DNA of 60,000 bases from Liolophura sinensis (GCF_032854445.1 NC_088295.1:51319249-51379248); one strand, 5' to 3'; positions 1 through 40,262 are shown, counted from the first letter of the stretch. Notes: a model not told the origin generated them from the sequence alone. Translations and numbers: made by a program.

Positions 1-1555
1 TGAAGTTATGATGGCCTGAGCAGTAAGGTAAAGTGAAACTTACCTATAATCTTTGATGGAGTTATGATGGCCTGAGCAGTATGGTAGAGTGAAACTTACC
101 TATAATCTTTGATGAAGTTATGATGGTCTGAGCAGTAAGGTAGAGTGAAACTTACCTATAATCTTTGATGAAGTTATGATGGCCTGAGCAGTAAGGTAGA
201 GTGAAACTTACCTATAATCTTTGATGAAGTTATGATGGCCTGAGCAGTAAGGTATATTGAAACTTACCTATAATCTTTGATGAAGTTATGATGGCCTGAG
301 CAGTAAGGTAGAGTGAAACTTACCTATAATCTTTGATGAAGTTATGATGGCCTGAGCAGTAAGGTAGAGTGAAACTTACCTATAATCTTTGATGAAGTTA
401 TGATGGCCTGAGCAGTAAGGTATATTGAAACTTACCTATAATCTTTGATGAAGTTATGATGGCCTGAGCAGTTAGGTATAGTGAAACTTACCTATAATCT
501 TTGATGAAGTTATGATGGCCTGAGCAGTAAGGTATAGTGAAACTTACCTATAATCTTTGATGAAGTTACGATGGCCTGAGCAGTAAGGTATAGTGAAACT
601 TACCTATAATCTTTGATGAAGTTACGATGGCCTGAGCAGTAAGGTAGAGTGAAACTTACCTATGATCTTTGATGAAGTTATGATGGCCTGAGCAGTAAGG
701 TAGAGTGAAACTTACCTATGATCTTTGATGAAGTTATGATGGTCTGAGCAGTAAGGTATAGTGAAACTTACCTATAATCTTTGATGAAGTTATGATGGCC
801 TTAGCAGTATGGTAGAGTGAAACTTACCCATAATCTTTGATGAAGTTATGATGGTCTGAGCAGTAAGGTATAGTGAAACTTACCTATAATCTTTGATGAA
901 GTTATGATGGCCTGAGCAGTATGGTAGAGTGAAACTTACCCATAATCTTTGATGAAGTTATGATGGCCTGAGCAGTAAGGTAGAGTGAAACTTACCTATA
1001 ATCTTTGATGAAGTTATGATGGTCTGAGCAGTAAGGTATAGTGAAACTTACCTATAATCTTTGATGAAGTTATGATGGCCTGAGCAGTATGGTAGAGTGA
1101 AACTTACCCATAATCTTTGATGAAGTTATGATGGCCTGAGCAGCAAGGTAAAGTGAAACTTACCTATAATCTTTGATGAAGTTATGATGGCCTGAGCAGT
1201 AAGGTAGAGTGAAACTTACCTATAATCTTTGATGAAGTTATGATGGCCTGAGCAGTATGGTAGAGTGAAACTTACCCATAATCTTTGATGAAGTTATGAT
1301 GGCCTGAGCAGTAAGGTAGAGTGAAACTTACCTATAATCTTTGATGAAGTTATGATGGTCTGAGCAGTAAGGTATAGTGAAACTTACCTATAATCTTTGA
1401 TGAAGTTATGATGGCCTGAGCAGTATGGTAGAGTGAAACTTACCCATAATCTTTGATGAAGTTATGATGGCCTGAGCAGCAAGGTAAAGTGAAACTTACC
1501 TATAATCTTTGATGAAGTTATGATGGCCTGAGCAGTAAGGTAGAGTGAAACTTCT
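1..1555. repeat. 56-bp satellite array
   Basis: About 27 head-to-tail copies of a 56-bp unit built around GATGGCCTGAGCAGTAAGG and GAAACTTACCTATAATC. The array runs off the left edge. Units differ by a few bases (GTAGAGTGAAAC, GTATAGTGAAAC and GTATATTGAAAC; ACCTATAATC or ACCCATAATC), and the same variants recur in order, so longer multi-unit blocks have been copied. The last unit breaks off at about 1555. No open frame crosses it. Confidence 0.95.
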
Positions 1556-2179
1556 TACAAGGGAGTGAACACATGATCTCCAAAGCTGTATGGCCGTCAG
1601 AAGAGTTAAAGAGCTGGGAGATTTTGGTCAGCAAATTAATGTTAAAGAGAGACAAGGCCCAATTTTGAGTGTCCAACGAAAAACCCCACATTGATGGGTG
1701 TTGACGTTTTCAAGGTCAACAGGCACACGAAATAGGAAATGTAAACAGTAGGCAAGCATGCTGGCTGTGAACAGTTCGACATAGAGTGCAGAACCAAGAT
1801 AGCACAAGGCTCTTTGAGACTAACATGGTGAGTGAAGTGTGGTGACAGAAACGTTTGATGTAGGACAGATTATGTAGCATTAAATATTCCCTCAAAATTA
1901 GAACCTCATCCAGTAGATGTGTGTTAGAGAGTGGAGCTAAGAGGACATAACTGAACATGCTTCTGGCTGGCCGCTGTCGTATAAGTAACATATTCTTGAC
2001 TACGGCGTAAAACACCAATCAAATAAATAAATAAATACGTGCTTCTGAGAGAGAATTAAGCTGATGTGATGTTGATAAGCGTTGGTCTGATGAATTCTGT
2101 TATAATTTCAAATCAAGCTAAATTATTTATTAGAGCACTAGTTCATTAGAGCTGGAACAGAGACCTAGTTCTTACACTG
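1556..2179. other. Non-coding stretch with a SINE tail
   Basis: Between the 56-bp satellite and the ~31-bp minisatellite. Apart from the SINE 3' fragment at 1965-2036 I see no gene, splice-flanked exon or RNA. Confidence 0.6.
1965..2036 (+). mobile_element. SINE 3' fragment
   Basis: Only the last ~70 bp of the window's common SINE: GCTGGCCGCTGTCGTATAAGT, then the ACGGCGTAAAACACCAATCA block and a TAAATAAATA tail. The tRNA-related head is missing, as in a 5'-truncated insertion. Confidence 0.8.
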
Positions 2180-3090
2180 TCACTGTCATGCTCATCACAA
2201 GGCATTGGATGCTGCTGTCATACTCAACACAATGCCATGTAGACCACAGTCATACTCAAGACAAGACCATGTAGACCACAGTCATACTCAGCACAAGGCC
2301 ATGTCATACTCAACGGGAAGCCATAAAGGCCACTATCATACTCAAAACATTGTAGGTCACTGAAAGCCTATGTCATGTTCAACGCAAAGCCATCTAAGCC
2401 ATTGTTATGCTCAGCACAAGCCATGTAGACCACTATCATACTCAACACAAGCCATGTAGACCATTGTCTACATGCCACCGTCATACTCAGCACAAGGCGT
2501 GAGTATGTGGTCGTATTCAAAACAGAGCCATTTAGGCCACTGTTATACTCAACACAAGGGCATGTAGACCACTGTCAAAATTAACACGAGGCCATGTAGA
2601 CCACTGTCAAAATTAACACGAGGCCATGTATACCACTGTCATAATTAACACAATGCCATGTAGACCACTCTCATAATTAACACAATGCCGTATAGGCCAC
2701 TCTCATAATTAACACAAGGGCTATGTAGACCATTGTCATACTCAACACAAGGCCATATATGCCACTGTCATACTCAACACAAGGCCATATATGCCACTGT
2801 CATACTCAGCACAAGGCCTTGTATGCCACTGTCATACTCAGCACAAGGCCTTGTATGCCACTGTCATACTCGGCACAAGGCCATATAGGCCACTCTCATG
2901 ATTAACACAAGGGCTACGTGGGCCACCGTCATGCTCAACATAAGGCCATATAGGCCACTCTCATAATCAACACAAGGGCTATGTAGGCCACCGTCATGCT
3001 CAACATAAGGCCATATAGGCCACTCTCATAATCAACACAAGGGCTATGTAGGCCACCGTCATGCTCAACATAAGGCCATGGACCAAGTAG
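2180..3090. repeat. Decayed ~31-bp minisatellite
   Basis: About 28 diverged copies of a ~31-bp unit of the type GCCATGTAGACCACTGTCATA followed by CTCAACACAAG. Copies differ by substitutions and small indels. In the right third (about 2880-3080) a ~60-bp double unit (CTCATAATTAACACAAGGG alternating with GTCATGCTCAACATAAGG) has been copied again. Confidence 0.85.
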
Positions 3091-3837
3091 TGAGATAATG
3101 CAGGTTCGCATCTGATTTCAGCATAACAGCATACAACTGTAATATGAGAATGCATGCTTCTCTTGAATATGTGTACACTGTGGGGATTGGAAATCTTAGG
3201 CAGAATCACCGAAGCATTAGTTTTCTTGATTACTACATTACCTGTGATGGTCAACACCAGCTTTCCTCTCTGACACGGCATCTCGCTAAGAGCTCTGCCT
3301 ACGCTAGTATGGGTCACAAACATGAGCGTGTAGTGCTTGGCAGTGGCAATATCTAAGTGTAAATACAGGTAAGTTTATACTGCAAACAGAATTAATTCTG
3401 TGGTGTGGAACTAATGGACATTTCAAAGATTTCCTAAGGTGATGTTTATTTTGTTGGTGATATTATATACATGTATGATGACCTGCTTGAAAAGATACCC
3501 ATGCTTTGATACCTTGTTTAAGTACCAGCAGTGTATTGAGATAATGGTCTAACTGGCCTACCATACATCACTGATTCCCTGATTGTCATGGACCAATTGC
3601 CCGCGTCTTGTGAAAATGGATTGCTTGATACATAGTCAATCCAGTTAGTATCAACAAACAAAGATCCAGTGATAAATATAGAGGGTCTCCAGTGACTGAT
3701 TCTGTGGCATCATTTTAATTAAATGAGATCCAGAGGCTTGGAAGAACAAAATGGTTGATTCCAGTGTAATTTGATCTGACAAAGGTGCCTGTTTCTGTTT
3801 ATCCCATAAAATCAAGGTCACAAACACTACAAAATTT
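3091..3837. other. Non-coding, nothing recognised
   Basis: AT-rich unique sequence. Short open frames occur on both strands, but none has a recognisable domain or splice context. Confidence 0.5.
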
Positions 3838-3849
3838 GTGGCCAGTATG

Positions 3850-4103
3850 TTTATTTATTTATTTATTTGATTGGTGTTTTACGCCGTACTCAAGAATATT
3901 TCACTTATACGACGGCGGCCAGCATTATGGTGGAAGGAAACCGGGCACAGCCTGGGGGAAACCCACGACCATCGGCAGGTTGCTGGCAGACCTTCCCGCA
4001 TACAGACGGAGAGGAAGCCAGCATGAGCTGGACTTGAACTCACAGTGACCGCATTGGTGAGAGGCTTCTGGGTCATTACGCTAACCAACTGAGCCACGGA
4101 GGC
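3850..4103 (-). mobile_element. Full-length tRNA-derived SINE
   Basis: Read on the minus strand it starts GCCTCCGTGGCTCAGTTGG (A box) and has a B box GTTCAAGTCC about 50 bp later, so the head is tRNA-derived. It is followed by a conserved centre (GCTGGCTTCCTCTCCG, GGTCTGCCAGCAACCTG, CCACCATAATGCTGGCC), a 3' block (GCGTAAAACACCAATCAAA) and a TAAATAAATA tail. The 12-bp direct repeat GTGGCCAGTATG flanks it at 3838-3849 and 4104-4115, the mark of LINE-driven insertion. A conserved centre of this kind in invertebrate SINEs resembles the MetaSINE type. That family name is from memory. Confidence 0.93.
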
Positions 4104-4115
4104 GTGGCCAGTATG

Positions 4116-7100
4116 CTTTAAAAGAGCCCTTTTCTCGTGAAACAAGTATTACATAGTTAAGGAAATAATGAGATTCAAAAATGAACACCTTTGTCCCAGT
4201 CTGTCTGCTCTGTGGTGTGAGCTGAGGGTTAAGCTATATTTGTACTGCCAGTCTCCATTTTGTTTTCGATTTAGTAATCTGTGAAATGCAACATTTACTC
4301 CTAGAGAATTATCGTGGAGTTTTTTTAGCCAGTTTTTGCCAACATGCCCCTTTGATGTTTTCTTGGGGATTACTGCATCATGTCTGAAAATTGTATTGCT
4401 ATGCCTTGCCGAAAGATGGAAAAGTGACTGCAAAGTTTGTGTAAAATGAAAACGCATGAATTTTTCAGCACATTTTGAAACTGAAACCGCTTAACATTTA
4501 GCTATTACCTTAAAGTAGAATAGCTACATGTATGTACGAACCATATAATGTCCAGTTATGTAGGATGATCATGTTCCATAGACAGATTTCGCGCGTAGCC
4601 CAGCAAGCTGGTTTCAGTGCAGAGTGGGGGCTACATGGCTATATTGCTGGGCAAACGATGGCCACATCAGATCCCTTTCCAGTCCATTCATGTAGTTAAG
4701 CATGGTCAGCTGAGTTTCTGAGTGGTAACTTCCCCTATATTAAACTGTTCCTAAGGATTACGTTAGGTAGAAATTTCAGCGCATATACCTGTCGTAATAA
4801 AGATTGTTTACTGTCTGCAACTGTGTCAAGAAGCAGACCTGAGTTATTCCCCCCGGAAACTCCCTCTGACAAACGAAATGGCTGATTCTGATGGAATGTT
4901 TGATGATTTGACTGAGTATATGTGAATAAATGGATTTCATTGCTTAGTGTTAGAACTGAAAAACAAATCTTCGGATTTTCTGTTATGCTGTTCTTGCTGA
5001 TTCACAAAAAAAAAAAGTCATAAGACTGAGTTTTCCTCCAAGAGTTATACTGGAGCAGTACAAATAAATGATTCGAGTATCCATATTTATATCCATAAAT
5101 CCATATTTCTGTAGTTTTGTCTCCAAATACCAGAGGTAAATATCGATATATGCTACCAAAATGTAAGACTTTTGCCTCAGAGTCGATAGAGATTAACTCG
5201 TGATTAACAGAGATCAGAGCAAAGCCTATATTCTTAATCTGTAGAGGTCTAAATATCAGCTGCTCTATTATAAAAAGTAAGGTCTCCTCATTATTGGATC
5301 AGCCTTGCCCTGTGTTTAGTGTGTGTAATGTTGCCATTGAAAAAAAACCTTGTTCCTGGATATATTTCTTTTAGGCTAGCAGGGTGTAGTGTATCTTGCC
5401 TTAATATGTATAAAGACTTGATTTAGCCAAAAAAAAATAATTCTTATTCAATTTTGTTGTTTGAAAAATGGCTGCAAGGAGACAAAACAGGATTTGCTTT
5501 TTTTAGCTAGCCTATACAAAATACAATGGGGGCTAATACATCGTCGAGGTAATTTACCATCAGCCAGTCAGTTACTTGTGAATTACAATTATCATTTTTG
5601 TGGTGGTATCTCAAAAACCGCTGCATTCATTGAGCTTATGTTTTGCTCACATGTACAGCACAATATTATGGGAAGGATATTCCTTTGTCGATGCCATGTA
5701 TTTGTGTGATTAAATTAATTCCCAAAACTCTTGACTTATCTATGTTTAAGTTCATGTTAGGCTGAAGTTTGGCATTCATGAGTCTCCTGTAGACAAGCTC
5801 TGTGGTAGCCTTACTGTCAAGTCTATTTTTGTTTAACTTCATAACAAGATAATTTTATCTTCCACAAATGGATATAATATAGCCAGCATAAGGTAGCCAT
5901 GCTGGATCTACAATGAGAGACTTGTATACATAACTAATTTATTACATGAAGTTCAGTGCCATACTCGGGATGTTTTTAATTTACATAAAGTTAGTCAGAC
6001 TTACAGGCAAAGGAAAACATAATTCCCGGAGTAAACCACTGCTCTTCACCAGGTACAGCAAACATAGGAGTCACAAGCTGAGCCTAGAGCCTTGATTGTA
6101 AGTCAAACTCAACACAAAGCCAGTTGATTGTAAGTCAAACTCACACGGCTTATAACACAAAGCTAGATGAGTGCATTTAACATTGATATGAGCATAGTTT
6201 TCATACTTGTGTACACAGAAAACCTGTTGGACAGGATCCTGCAGCTATTGCCATGGTAACTTATATACTGAGAGTGCTAATATCTCCATGTAGGGAAAGT
6301 GTGTAGTGTTGATGTTGTATTAGAAAAGGTTCGTTCCTAGTTTTTTGTGTCATCAGTTTTTTGTGTCATCAGTTTTTTATTGCTGTATGATATGAGAAGT
6401 TAAGAGAGCAGCACTTGTACATGTAGAACTGATAGAGCACTGTCAGTTAAACCTGACATAAAGCATGGAGGAAATCAGAAAGATTTGCAATGTAGAAAAA
6501 TTGTTTTTCTCTCTGAATCTTGTCATGAACCAATGCAGGAAATAATAATAGACCTTACAAGACAGAACGATACTCTCTACTAAAAAGAATATTACACTTT
6601 ACTAGAAAGAACAATACACTTTACTAGAAAGAACAATACACTTTGCCAGAAAGAACAATACACTTTACTAGAAAGAAAACAGTACATTATACAAGAAGCA
6701 ACAATACATTATACATGAAAGAACAAAACTCTACCAAAGAATCAACGGCTCACCAAAAAAATTGGAAAGTTAATTAAGGAAAAAACATGAAAATAATCAA
6801 AACAGAAACCTGAGAACAAAACATGAACTGCACAGTAATCAGCAATATACATACAGTAATTACAATGTATTGATAATACAGTGGATGTTCAGTGAAGCAA
6901 AAAACTACCCTAACGACCAGCCTTGTACTGTGGTTTCACAGTTTAGTCTCAGTTCAGTTCCCTCAGGTTCAGCAGGGTCACGCTTTAGCACATAGGCTAT
7001 ATCCCTATGTGTCCTCACACACTTATTTCTACTGTGATGTTGTGAATACTGAATGAGAAGTTGATGTTAAGCCTACACGTATAGTCAGCTATTACAAGAG

Positions 7101-9288
7101 TGTAATTAGCCATGTATTTTGTGGTAATACTGGAGCCTTTATGGCTATGTACATGAAAAATCAACCTATTACAGCTTAATAGTGCGTTATATATAGCTCT
7201 CATTGTGTAAATAAAATTAACCTTTTTCCTAGACCCTACCTTTTGTAATAACAATTCCATATTTGTTGATGGTTAAGGCCACATTCTCTGTGATTACCAT
7301 TTAATGATTGGTGTTCAGTGAGACTCTTTTACACCAGCATTGCTTTTTCCATGGTTGGATGGATATGCAGAGATAAATTGTATCGCATAAACAGGATCCT
7401 GAAAATTTTTATTTACTTTAGCCAGCTGCACACATCTAGTTCTGTTGATCTGGTGTAAAACTCAGTGATGAGAAGGTCCAGCTTTATTTTTAGCGTACTT
7501 TTCACTGTAACTTACACACATTGCTTTATATAATGTAAAGACATCTTGTGTGTGAGGACATTTACAAAATGCCCTGAAATCTGTGAGGTTTAAGTGTACC
7601 TTATAGTCTTGTTTTTTGAGTGCATGTTTCTTGTAATCTTTAAATCTGAGTGCAGTTGGGTTGTCTTAGAGAAATTTTTGTTGAACGGGAAAGGAATGCT
7701 AACAATCTCTTTGTGAAGTAAATATATTCTGAAGGGAATGTTGTCACTATTTTACCACTTTAGAGTCTTTTTTTTTATTCTGTTGATAAATAGATGTACT
7801 AAAGTAGAGCAGTGGTTTGAACATGCTTACTTAGCCAATCATACATGTAACACCCCAACTTTCTGTGTGTGGCTATACATCAGTTAAAGATAAGATGTAA
7901 AAATAGTTTCATTTTGTTGGGGTTTTTTTCCAGTGTAAATGTTGATTTTGTGTAGCCTCAGAAACAAAAAGAGAATGAGACAGTAGGTGGCTGGTTTAAT
8001 TGTTCTGCCTCATGTTCTTGTGTCGTGACAAAGAGCTAAGGTCACTGCTTAATAGAACCGCATGTAACTGTGTTCAGGCTAGAGTTACTGATTATTAGAA
8101 CCGCATGTAACCATGTTCAGGCTAGGGTTACTATAGCGTTGTACACTGTTTATTTGTACAAGTAAATCTTTGTGGTAACTCAACAATAGAAAACACATTC
8201 AGATCTAGAAGGTAAAGATGTTAAGCGGCAAGTCAGCATGTATGTTCCAGGGGTGTGAACGAATATTTAATTCACATGGTAACACATGTTAAGATTCTCA
8301 AATTCAGGTAACCTTCATGGTAGACGTATTATAATGTTTCTGGCTACACCTGGCCACCTACTCCTGTTCATTCCCCTGTAACAGGTATGTAACCTCTAGG
8401 CCAAAGCCTTCAGGTGTTCTCCATTTATTCACATGCCTGTTGTTCATCTGATACATGAAATTGCATAAATTTTGTATAAAGTGCATAAGCACTGAATACA
8501 TCATGAAGCTGTGTAATTTTCTTCATTATTAACGGCCCAAGTACTCATTCCATTTGAGCCACTTATTATTTTACATGTGCAAATTATTAGACTCTTTTGG
8601 CAGATTAAAGTAAAGTATTGGCCAATAATTTTTACTTCTCAGATAATTTAACAGGATGGTATTTGTTGTCATCCGGTACTTCAGCCTGTTTGTCTGTCCG
8701 CCTGTCACACCTACATTGTTACCAGGATATTTAAGAAAGAGTACGTCCAAAGTAAAGAAGCTTATATGTGACAGATGCATAAGTAATAGATTGAGTTGTT
8801 CAGAAATGGTTTGTCAGTTAAACCTAGTGTTCACTTTTAGTCTGAAACTCAGATCACATTATAAACTACCCGCAGATTAGACTAGGACTTTTGAATTGAG
8901 CTCATCAGATTTCTGGTTCCTAAAGCAACCTGCTAAAAATAAAAGAATTCCAGAGTATTACATTCAGGTTTTGTCATGGATTATTGGAGCCCTATGCACA
9001 TTGACAAGGCACCTGGGACATACAAGTGTACACACTGTGCAATGTCTCTGTAATCAGAAGGTTAGCCATGTGGGGGTAGCCATGCCATACACCTTTAACG
9101 TCCACCAGATTACATTGTATGCTTCTGCTCACACTTACATTTATGTATATTCGCTGTAAAACATTGCCATTCAGAAATTGAAGCATTTTGCATTAGAGCA
9201 CATCATTAATTCATAATGTACATGCTATCTGTGTGCATGTAGAGTAAGTGTATTAATAAGTTAACCAGTCAAGGTAAAATGCATGGAA
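4116..9288. other. 5-kb gene-free stretch
   Basis: AT-rich sequence upstream of the receptor gene. The open frames are short and without domains. The only structure I can point to is the short tandem repeat at 6566-6725. An unannotated 5' non-coding exon of the receptor gene could lie here without being visible. Confidence 0.5.
6566..6725. repeat. ~22-bp tandem repeat
   Basis: Six to seven copies of a unit of the form ACTAGAAAGAACAATACACTTT, degrading to the right. Confidence 0.75.
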
Positions 9289-9918
9289 TACATCAGGCGT
9301 GGAGTACATCATGTGAACCTGCATACAGGCGTGGAATACAACACGTGAACCTGCATACAGGCGTGGAATACATCATGTGAACATGCATACAGGCATGGAA
9401 TACAACACGTGAACCTGCATACAGGCATGGAGTACATCATGTGAACCTGCATACGGGCGTGGAATACATCATGTGAACCTGCATACAGGCATGGAATACA
9501 ACACGTGAACCTGCATACAGGCATGGAGTACATCATGTGAACCTGCATACAGGCATGGAGTACATCATGTGAACATGCATACAGGCATGGAATACAACAC
9601 GTGAACCTGCATACAGGCATGGAGTACATCATGTGAACCTGCATACAGGCATGGAATACAACATGTGAACATGCATACAGGCATGGAATACATCATGTGA
9701 ACCTGCATACAGGCATGGAGTACATCATGTGAACATGCATACAGGCATGGAATACAACACGTGAACCTGCATACAGGCATGGAGTACATCATGTGAACAT
9801 GCATACAGGCATGGAATACAACATGTGAACATGCATACAGGCATGGAGTACATCATGTGAACATGCATACAGGCATGGAATACAACATGTGAACATGCAT
9901 ACAGACATGGAATACATG
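9289..9918. repeat. 32-bp minisatellite
   Basis: About 19 copies of a 32-bp unit (GTGAACCTGCATACAGGC, then ATGGAATACAACAC or ATGGAGTACATCAT). The period is not a multiple of three and the open minus-strand frames are just the repeat read through, so these are not genes. Confidence 0.93.
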
Positions 9919-12177
9919 CAGCAAGGATAAAGTATTGAATGACAGTTCCAGACAGCAAGATTCAAAAGGATTATACTGACATATTATAAGAATCTTTTTT
10001 TTTTTTTTTGTTATTGATTTTTTTAAAAAGAAAACAGAGCTGATTAATTTATAGACAAAGGCACACAAATGAGATGTTATGCCATATCACATCTGGTAGT
10101 CATGGGTACTCAGACAAGTGTGTGAGTGTCCTTTACTGAGCACTGTAGGACTAGGATGGTGGTCATCAATACTTGATAATCATTAATCAGCTTTGCTGGC
10201 ATTAATTAGTGTTATATAGGGTGGTGGTCAGTAGTGGATGGTAAGTATCCTGTTGATGTGGCCTTGGACGCTGAACGGTTGTCGGAGTAATTATTGGTTA
10301 GAGTTGTAGGAGTAAAGTTTACAGGGTAGTGGTCAGTCCTGGGGAAGTTCTGAATAATATTGTGGATAATTTTATAAAGTATTAAAGTAGCTATCTGTAC
10401 AAAATAGTTATTCATGAATTTTGTGGATTTTAAAAATGTAGGGTAGTTAATAGTTCTGAATAATTATTGATGAACATTGTTGACCTTAAAGCTAAAAGGT
10501 ACGGTACGAGAGTAAGTAATTATGGATGAATATTGTTGACCTTTGTAAAGTTATAGGGTAGTTGTTAGTATGAGATAATTATTGGTAAACATTGGTAGCT
10601 TAAAGTTATAGGGTAGTTGTTAGTATGAGATAATTATTGGTAAACATTGGTAGCTTAAAGTTATAGTGTAGTTGTTAGCATGAGATAATTGTTGGTAAAC
10701 ATTGGTAGCTTAAAGTTATAGGGTAGTTGTTAGTATGAGATAATTATTGATGAGCATTGTTGCCCCGAAAGTTAAAGTGTAGTTGTTAAGTATGTGATGA
10801 TTATTGATAAATATTGTTGACCTTAAAGTTATACGGCAGTTGTTAGTTATTATTGATGGACATTGTGGGCCTTTATGTAGATGAAGGTATGGGTAATTGT
10901 CAGTTCTGTGTAAATATAGGTGAGTAATTGGCGGGCTGGGGTAACAGTGGTTAAGGGGATAATTATGAATGAGTAGTGTGGGGTATGTGTATCTTTGGTA
11001 CATGTAGTAGTCATGTCCTGGGTTTAAGCTGACATGTACATGTAGTTGTGTATTCAGCTGGGTAGGACAGAAGTATTAGGTGCACGTGTCTAGGTAGAAA
11101 GATGAGTTTTGTGTGGGCTTGCCTATTTACTGGGTGCCGTGAGCAGACTGACATGCAGTGATACGAGTATACCTACATGTATAGCTGTGGTAATGTGTGG
11201 TGATGTATGGATGAGTGTGCCATGTGACATTGCCTGACATACACCTGAACACCGGCTAATTATAACCTGCCGTTAGTGAGTAACAGGGGAGCAGTACACA
11301 GCTACATGCGTACACTGCCTGAGGGACAGTCCCATTTACATTCCCCCATTACTGTGATATCCCCTTGTGGACTGAGCTGTATACAGTGGGACAGGTAGGA
11401 GGCCATCACCTGAACAGGCTGCTGGTGGACAGATAGCTCTTGGATCTTCTGAGTTCTGTTCACGGACACTCCATGGTTAGGTCAGCAGGAAATGTATCTT
11501 TCAGGAGAGTTTTTCATGCCATTATAAACGTAGCCATTTGATTGAGGACAAGCATCAGCTTTACCTGACTATAATTGAATGCAGTATTAAGAGAGACGAG
11601 ACAAGTTGTTACATGAAGTGTAAGTGTCCTAAACCGAGAGGATCTCAGGTGTCTGTGTACAGCTCAAGCGTCCTCTTTTGAGTGATCAGAGACAGCCTTA
11701 GACCACTGTAGGACATGTAAGAGAATTTGATGAAGTGATTGTCACTCAGTTCCAAAGTGCTTGAATTGGATGTTAAAGTTGTACACTGTAATGGAATACA
11801 GGACTGATGTGGACAGCTGAAAGTACAGATCTGGAATGATTTAATGACCCTGGCCACTTGTGCTATTTTATGTGTTTATTACAAGGAAAGTAAGATTAAA
11901 AAAAAGTTTTACCCGAGAACAATTAAGGAACTACTCAGAGCAGCTTACTAGTCGGAGGGGGACAGACTTGGTCTGACACAAAGCAGCCTGAAGTCTTTTT
12001 ATTACATATAGATACTGTATTTATTGCAGCCAGAATTTACACTGTAGTCCAACCATAAATTTTCCCTTTGTTGATTGTTCTGTGTCTTGATGAGAGCTCA
12101 CGGATGCATGTACACATGTGGAATGTTTTTATCCTCTAGAAAAGTTTGTCTTACATGAAATTTTTGCAGCAATTCTT
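9919..12177. other. Gene-free stretch upstream of the receptor gene
   Basis: AT-rich, with a 55-bp repeat family at 10440-10860. No exon or RNA gene recognised. The promoter of the receptor gene is expected near its right end, but I see no convincing TATA box. Confidence 0.5.
10440..10860. repeat. 55-bp tandem repeat, decayed at the edges
   Basis: Units such as TTAAAGTTATAGGGTAGTTG followed by TTAGTATGAGATAATTATTG repeat every 55 bp between about 10560 and 10740. More diverged copies lie on either side, back to about 10230. Confidence 0.8.
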
Positions 12178-12353
12178 GAGATCACATGTGGATTTGTGGA
12201 GATCACATGTGGATTTGTGGAGATCACTTGATTTGTGGAGATTACATTTGATTTGTGGAGATCACATTTGATTTGTGGAGATTACATTTGATTTGTGGAG
12301 ATTACATTTGACTGGTGGAGATTACATTTGACTGGTGGAGATCACATTTGATT
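12178..12353. repeat. ~20-bp repeat just before exon 1
   Basis: About nine copies of GATTTGTGGAGATCACAT-type units, 18-21 bp each. The array ends about 70 bp before the predicted start codon at 12425, so it lies in the promoter or 5' UTR. Confidence 0.85.
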
Positions 12354-12424
12354 TTTGTGTGTGTGATACAGCTGTGTTCACAGACGATTCAAAGCTCAAA
12401 AAATTTCATCAGTTTACAAGGAAT

Positions 12425-38918
<26,494 letters not shown>

Positions 38919-39333
38919 TGCAGTGGACCAATGGGATGCTAGGTGTTCAACCTTAATGAGGTCAGAGGTTAAACAGCAGTAGCTATCAGCCTGGACAGAT
39001 CATATCTGCATGAATGTCAGGAGCTTGTAGATCTAATTTGAAAATATCGGCTTAAAAGTGTTTTGTCTGTCTCACTTTTAAAAACCCAAAGTTAAGAAAA
39101 GAATATATTTTGTCACATTTTTTACGGAGGCTGGACAAATGTGTTATATTTTGTAAGTGGTGATATTTGTGATGTTTTATAATCCCCTAGCTCTGAGTGT
39201 CCTATACATTTTGTACTCTATAGTAGTTTGTATTTTTATTCTACATTTAAAAAAATGGCATATCACTTATCATGTGAGATTTTCAGAAGAAGGTCTGGCT
39301 GTATGTAACTGAATGAAATGGAATATTTTTGTA

Positions 39334-39339
39334 AATAAA
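39334..39339 (+). terminator. Poly(A) signal of the receptor PTP gene
   Basis: AATAAA about 416 bp after the TGA at 38918, in AT-rich sequence. The most likely cleavage signal, though further AATAAA words occur downstream near 39700. Confidence 0.6.
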
Positions 39340-40069
39340 GCGGCTGACTTACATGTATGTACTGTAAACATTTACTTGTTGAAAACATAAAGGTAATTTT
39401 GCTATCCTTGTAAGCTGTAGGCCAGGCTTACTGTTATCGTGAATGGAGATCTGTATTTTCCACATGTTTTTTTCCATGCAATTAATCTCAGCAGTATTTT
39501 GTACTGAAGCACACATACCCAAGTTTTTTTTACACTGGGTTGTCGTAAAGTTGACAGTCTTTCAATATAAGGTGCTGCAAGATTGCAATCTTTAAGAAAC
39601 AACTTTAATGCAAACTGGAACATGTGGATTAGTTGGATTAACGAGGATTTCAACAGGTGGACTAACAGTATTAGCAGTTTGAGTGGTTGAATATTTTATG
39701 TAAAAATAAATAAGAAAAGGTTTTATTTGGATGTTTGTGCTTATTACATTTCACTCTTTTTGAACACTCTTGTAAGCAGGGTTTTTTTTTTTTATCCCAA
39801 AAGATTTTATTCATGTGTATTTTTTAATGCAAAACAACAATCATACAAGTGGAGTACAAGTTTACTTCATGTTTCTGGTTTAGTGTTAGCCTTGTTGTAG
39901 ATAAACTATCCAGTATACGGGTGTCTGATTATGAGATAGACAAGGTCATCATATTACAGTTATCTGGTGAATTTCTTGTAGTAAAAAAATCAGGTGTGAA
40001 AATGTCGCCGTAACTGTACGGTGCCATTTGTATGATTTGTTAATTATCTTTGTCATTAGTAGAATTAAT

Positions 40070-40262
40070 TCTCTTAGGCTGGCTTCCTCTCAAGCTGTAG
40101 GTGGGAAGGTTTGTCAGCAACCTGCAGATGGTTGTGGTTTCCTCCCCCATGCCCTCCGGCTCTGCCCAGTTTCCTCCCACCATAATGCTGGCTGTCGTGG
40201 TATAAGTGAAATACTCTCAAAGATGGTGTAAAACACCAGTCAAGTAAATAAATAAATAAATA
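40070..40262 (+). mobile_element. SINE, 5'-truncated
   Basis: GGCTGGCTTCCTCTCAAGC, CAGCAACCTGCAGATGG, CCACCATAATGCTGGCTG and GTAAAACACCAGTCAAGTAA plus AATAAATAAATA. Common SINE without its head. Confidence 0.88.

Noticed and set aside
9289-9918. CRISPR-like look of regular 32-bp repeats
   Set aside because: There are no distinct spacers; the units are contiguous tandem copies in a eukaryotic genome.
9309-10068. Overlapping minus-strand frames reading MYSMPVCRFTCC-type repeats
   Set aside because: They are the 32-bp minisatellite translated; the period shifts frame every unit.
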